Origin: Orbilia blumenaviensis | Lineage: Eukaryota > Ascomycota > Orbiliomycetes > Orbiliales > Orbiliaceae | DNA: 64,000 nucleotides | Reading direction: 5' to 3' | Assembly (NCBI GenBank): GCA_036872755.1 | Contig: JAVHNS010000002.1 | Location: forward strand, 2,108,001-2,172,000 | In this document: positions 59,971 to 64,000 of the stretch, in pieces | Layout: each line of letters opens with the position of its first letter | How positions within the stretch are numbered: the stretch's first letter is position 1 | Translations under genes and position numbers: made by a program | Notes under the pieces: generated by a model | Databases searched by the model: none | Seen by the model: only the letters and a program-made list of their open reading frames with translations | What the model was told of the DNA's origin: nothing

Positions 59971-60862
59971 CTACTTCCTGGTAACCTTGTCCAGAAGGGC
60001 CTCGTGGGAGACTTCGGCAAAATCAGTTCCCTGGATCTCGGCGCCGATACCGTTGAAAGAGCGCCTCAGGGCGTCCTTAGAAGAAGAGTAGGTCATCTTG
60101 CTCTATACGATTTATGTGGTCAGCCCTCGGCTCACTGTATCCCTTCATCTTTTTTATATCGAAAAAAAAAAAAAGAAGAAGAAAAAAAGAGGGAAAACGG
60201 GGACATTAGTTGGTTTCATACTCTGATAGGGGCGTTATCTGGGGACCAGGAGATGAAGACAATCTTGTTTCTGCACACGACTTTATCAGCACTCAAAGCC
60301 GTACCTAGGGTCGTCGATGCCATGTATTCCATACCTCTCGCCCTCGCCCTCGCTGAGGCTGTACGCAAAATCATAGACAGCCCATCGACAGTCGGTCTCT
60401 GGAAGATCGGCCAGGAAATCGTCGTAGTCGGTGCCGGCAGAAGACTTATCGACGACAATTTGCGTCTTGGCATCATTCAACTTGTAGATGATGTATCGGG
60501 AAGACTTCCTGAGTTTGAGCTCCTCGAAAGTTGTTACGCAGTCCGCAGCGACAGCAACACTAGAGAGCGGTTACACGGACGGCTGGTCAGTGACATAAGC
60601 TAAAACGATGACGCCCTAGTATCGGATCCAGGAGCAGCAATCTGGACGAATAGTTCGAGGCTTAAAGGATCCTTCAGCCTTGCTATTATATCGTTGTAAA
60701 TAGCGTCCGTTCCCGTCCGTTCCCGTCCTCAAGGTACCAATGTGGGGTTGTCCGGGCCGTGATATAAACTCACCCTGAGCGAGACTACATGAAAACATCG
60801 TAGCCATCATCAGTAACGCGTCTTGACGAGTAATTGCTAGGGAAGGATCACGGTAATACCAT
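59971..60862 (-). CDS. COF1: Cofilin (actin-depolymerising factor)
   Basis: Five coding exons on minus, 60862-60860, 60784-60774, 60559-60335, 60270-60222 and 60102-59971, give 139 residues. The first coding exon is only the ATG and the second is 11 nt. Together they give MSRSG, continued by [14 protein letters not shown], as in other fungal cofilins. Introns are 75, 214, 64 and 119 nt with GTATTA, GTGAGT, GTATGG and GTATGA donors. Conserved ADF-homology segments are visible: [48 protein letters not shown] and a C-terminal [11 protein letters not shown]. The long actin-binding helix includes [13 protein letters not shown]. Cofilin severs and depolymerises actin filaments and is essential in yeast. 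The N-terminal Ser is the expected regulatory site. The assignment is firm; the ATG-only exon is inferred from phase, and a stop codon lies just before the second exon. Confidence 0.92.
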
Positions 60863-62733
60863 TTTTGTTGATTTTTGGTGGGGGATTCGGTCTATTGAAC
60901 TAATGACGAAGGTTGGTGGTAAGCTTCGGGTGGTGGTCAATGAGGGGCAGTTGTCGTCGTCGTTGTCAAACAATACTGGCAGGTAGCTGGCGACCCCTCA
61001 ACAAACGAACCAAGACGACGACGACGACAGCTGGTATTTATGCTACTCTCAAGGAACAGGCGTACCTGAACGAAGCCAAAGGTGAAGGTTTGATCCTACG
61101 GACAACAGGTCTGCGGGCAGGTTTTTTTTTTCTCTGTCGAGGACGATGGGAGGACGATGGTAGGGAATGGTGGGGTGTTTAAGGGGTTTTTGGGCGGAAA
61201 GGTCGAGCTGGTCGAACGACTGGAAAATGTGGTGTAAAAACTTTGGCGTGGGCTGGCTGGCTGGCAAGCACCAGCACCAGCACCGGCTTTTCCCTGCTTG
61301 GATATCATTCTATTCGTTTCTGAGGCCCCACCCAAACTACCGCTTGTTATTGCTACCGTCTCTTCGAGCACATACGCCCCCAGACATACATGACATCCCT
61401 GGCCATGGAGAGGTGAGGGAAGGACAGGGTGAGTGAGTACCTGGTAGGTATTTCCTCGGATGGAGTGGTCGAATTTTAGGATGATGCATACGGACTGTCG
61501 TACCGAAGAGCTGCCTGTTGGGCTGTATTCGTGCATAACCTAACTTTTCCTTACCGACTGGTTGACTTCCATACTCTCTCTATAGCACGATGCTAAGACT
61601 AGTGGTAATATATCGCCGCTGCCACAGCTAGCTCAGCCGCCCTAGCGTGTCAGCCCCATGGCATGGCCATCTCACATCTCAGATGACGTTTCCACTCCAC
61701 TTGTTACGAGCAAGTACTGCTACCTAAATATGTGCCTAGGAGCGGACCATTTGTGGTATTGAATGCAAGCTTTGAGGATTCATGGTGGTAGGGCAACCAA
61801 GTAAGGATATATGTACCAAGATACCTAGTAGTACAATTGTATACAATGGGAGTATCGTCATCCGATAGGATCGGTGGCAGCAGCATCTCATCACTTCTGT
61901 TTAGTGCCTACGGGTGTGTCATATAATGGCGCCCCGAACCGCGATATCGGGTCACAAACCGGCGCCAGAACTTGAAATCTGCCAATACGATATATCAAAT
62001 TTGAGATATAGCTGGGCTAGTACATACACCTGCTACTTCTACCTACTGAAGTACCACTGGAGCTACAATTGGCACTATATTTCCTTAGTCAGCATTCAGG
62101 TACTCTACAACTTCTGACGCCGTCCAGCTATAGTTAATACGCAATCGTATCATCCAAAATACCGTAATAACCTGGGTATACTTCCCCTAATATAGACGTT
62201 ATGTATATTCTTTCTTGACACTCATCGAGCCTCCTTGCCTAAGCAACCCTAGGTATCTACCTAGGTAACTAGGTAGTTACACATGATATACGCTACACTG
62301 TTCATTTAAAATTACAAGGACAGAGTAGCTGGATACGGAGCTGAGAGCTAGCTACTCCAATGAACAGAGTAACAGAGCTCACGGGAAACGCCATTGCCGC
62401 GGCTGTCCGCGATAGGAAAATCCCCGATAAGCAAACAGCCTCTCATCCGACCACACCAGCAACACATTTTCCCGCCACTATCAAAATTTTTTCTTTTGAT
62501 TCTGCGACATTCCACGAACAGACCGAACCGAACTATCGAAATTTCTCTCCGCAAAATCTTCCACCCTCCCTCTTCCTTCCCTCTCATCTTTATCCCTTCC
62601 TCTTCTCCCTCGATATACCCTTGCGTGTTTACGTGCAGCCCTCACAAAATAGCATCTTTCGCTAGCTTTGTTTACCGTTATTTTTGAGGATCGTACATAA
62701 TTTATTTTTTTCCTTTCTTTTTTGTCATTCACC
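60863..62733. promoter_or_regulatory. Divergent promoter region, cofilin / HSP60
   Basis: 1.87 kb between two divergently transcribed housekeeping genes, with no supported frame. It contains a GAC trinucleotide repeat (about 61013-61030), ACCAGC repeats near 61270 and pyrimidine-rich DNA just before the HSP60 ATG (62540-62730). No clean heat-shock element (alternating GAA/TTC with two-base spacing) was found by eye. Confidence 0.5.

Positions 62734-64000
<1,267 letters not shown>

Noticed and set aside
60271..60304. 34-nt intron in cofilin between a GTACGG donor and the CAG at 60271
   Set aside because: Too short to be spliced and it leaves a non-conserved insert; the donor at 60334 gives the conserved EGERNKIVF join.
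62490..62520. Heat-shock element upstream of HSP60
   Set aside because: A TTC...GAA pair is present, but spacing is three bases rather than two and there is no third unit.

Overview
The window is nuclear DNA of a filamentous ascomycete. Genes carry short GT-AG introns (mostly 50-100 nt) with CTAAC/CTAAT-like branch sites. Housekeeping genes on the right (a MINDY deubiquitinase, TRM6, a Pin4-type RNA-binding protein, H2A.Z, cofilin, mitochondrial HSP60) have fungal-type sequences. The left two thirds hold a secondary-metabolite cluster built around a 6-methylsalicylic acid (6-MSA) synthase. The gene set suggests a nematode-trapping Orbiliomycete (Arthrobotrys/Duddingtonia type), whose sesquiterpenyl epoxy-cyclohexenoids (arthrosporols, oligosporons) derive from 6-MSA and a farnesyl unit. 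That assignment is an inference from gene content, not from a database search.

Layout: a secreted protein of unknown function (1.2-2.2 kb); a wax-synthase/MBOAT-like acyltransferase (3.4-4.9, minus); a short-chain dehydrogenase (6.0-7.0, minus); an unknown basic protein (9.4-10.2, plus); a von Willebrand A/alpha-kinase protein (10.6-13.2, minus); a UbiA prenyltransferase (15.1-16.4, minus); a cupin protein (18.0-18.9, minus); cytochrome P450 no. 1 (19.9-22.1, minus); a berberine-bridge-type FAD oxidase (23.3-25.2, plus); P450 no. 2 (27.1-29.0, minus); an amidohydrolase of the 6-MSA decarboxylase type (29.7-30.8, plus); P450 no. 3 (31.4-33.2, minus); the polyketide synthase (35.0-40.4, plus). 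Three head-to-head pairs (P450-1/oxidase, P450-2/amidohydrolase, P450-3/PKS) share intergenic promoters.

Proposed logic, by analogy with yanuthone biosynthesis: the PKS makes 6-MSA, the amidohydrolase decarboxylates it to m-cresol, and a P450 hydroxylates the ring to a toluquinol. The UbiA enzyme then prenylates it, further P450s and the flavin oxidase oxidise/epoxidise the ring and the terpenoid tail, the SDR adjusts the quinone oxidation state, and the MBOAT protein may acylate the product. No pathway transcription factor or transporter is visible in the window.

From 42 kb onward the DNA is housekeeping. It includes a 6.8-kb stretch (50.7-57.5 kb) without a convincing gene and many long A/T homopolymers between 53 and 60 kb. 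The HSP60 gene runs off the right edge. Exon coordinates below were worked out by hand from splice signals, reading-frame phase and protein-family motifs.
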